Source of the DNA: Flavobacterium sp.
Lineage (GTDB): Bacteria > Bacteroidota > Bacteroidia > Flavobacteriales > Flavobacteriaceae
Length of the DNA stretch: 5,267 nucleotides
NCBI GenBank assembly: GCA_030150335.1
Contig: JASLGC010000097.1
Span: forward strand, 1-5,267
Direction: 5' to 3'
Shown in pieces: positions 5,047-5,267 of this stretch. Each line of letters begins with the position of its first letter. The first letter of the stretch is position 1. The notes beneath the pieces are model-generated. The model saw only the letters and a list, made by a program, of their open reading frames with translations, made no database searches and was not told where the DNA came from. The position numbers and the translations under genes were made by a program.

Positions 5047-5267
5047 TTAATCTTTCTTTTCTTTTGGCAATATAAAGCCCATTCCCATACTGCGTAACAT
5101 TTTCTTTACGAAGTTCCAGAAAAACTCACGCTGTCCAAACAAGGTACCAATACACACTAATAAAACCTTATAAACTGGTAATATCAAAACAATGTAAAGA
5201 ATCCAATAAAGAAATGGATACATTCCATCTCTTTCAATTCCGATATAAGACAAAATAGGTTTAGATA
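5047..5267 (-). CDS. DUF6787-like small membrane protein, C-terminal part
   Basis: The frame is open from the stop at 5049-5047 to the right edge (73 codons), with 'SKPILSYIGIERDG' reading in from outside. No convincing start is present: the TTG at 5253 and the ATG at 5223 both lie inside what looks like conserved sequence, so the true start is beyond the window. The visible part has one or two hydrophobic segments (MYPFLYWILYIVLILPVYKVLLVCIGTLFG), then 'GQREFFWNFVKKMLRSMGMGF' and a basic tail, PKEKKD. From memory, 'KPIL..IGI', 'FP.Y...L...G..FGQ..FFWNFEKKML.RMG' is the pattern of DUF6787, an uncharacterised flavobacterial family of about 90-100 residues. Roughly 20-30 N-terminal residues would then be missing. 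It is an inner-membrane protein of unknown function, convergent with the methyltransferase gene and sharing its terminator. Confidence 0.65.
   Translation of the reverse strand, partial: SKPILSYIGIERDGMYPFLYWILYIVLILPVYKVLLVCIGTLFGQREFFWNFVKKMLRSMGMGFILPKEKKD

Noticed and set aside
5047..5253. A complete 68-residue protein starting at TTG 5253
   Set aside because: The frame stays open to the window edge, and the residues before the TTG (SKPI) fit the family pattern, so it is better read as a gene cut by the edge.

Overview
The window looks like a piece of a Bacteroidota chromosome, most likely class Flavobacteriia. It is AT-rich, and the genes lack clear Shine-Dalgarno sites. Two intergenic regions carry exact copies of the Bacteroidota -7 promoter element TAnnTTTG. 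The DnaA sequence and its neighbours also resemble what I recall from Flavobacteriaceae. A genus cannot be assigned safely from sequence alone.

Layout. Positions 1-604 hold two minus-strand genes. One is a small cytoplasmic protein resembling the uncharacterised DUF6140 family (389-604). The other is the N-terminal part of a helix-turn-helix protein, probably a WYL-type regulator, that runs off the left edge (1-326). A short inverted-repeat cluster lies in the gap between them. Positions 605-855 are intergenic and contain two strong hairpins with T-tracts on the minus strand, plus an unconvincing 19-codon ORF between them. Next on the minus strand are a secreted protein with a carboxypeptidase-regulatory-like domain (856-1590) and a YbgC-type acyl-CoA thioesterase (1665-2072).

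A 188-bp divergent intergenic region (2073-2260) separates these from the plus-strand genes. It holds a good promoter for the thioesterase, an 8-bp inverted repeat lying in that promoter, and a weak DnaA-box-like site. The plus strand then carries dnaA (2261-3700), a low-molecular-weight protein tyrosine phosphatase overlapping dnaA by one base (3700-4158), a terminator, a second good promoter, and a tetrapyrrole-methylase-fold SAM-dependent methyltransferase related to RsmI (4260-4985). A bidirectional terminator separates the methyltransferase from a convergent minus-strand membrane protein fragment resembling DUF6787, which runs off the right edge (5047-5267).

The middle and right of the window are housekeeping: replication initiation, a phosphatase probably co-translated with it, a methyltransferase and a thioesterase. 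dnaN does not follow dnaA. The accessory-looking part is the left 0.6 kb, where a regulator and a small DUF protein sit behind two terminators. The body of anything they control would lie mostly outside the window. I see no CRISPR array, tRNA, rRNA, transposase or complete undescribed system here.
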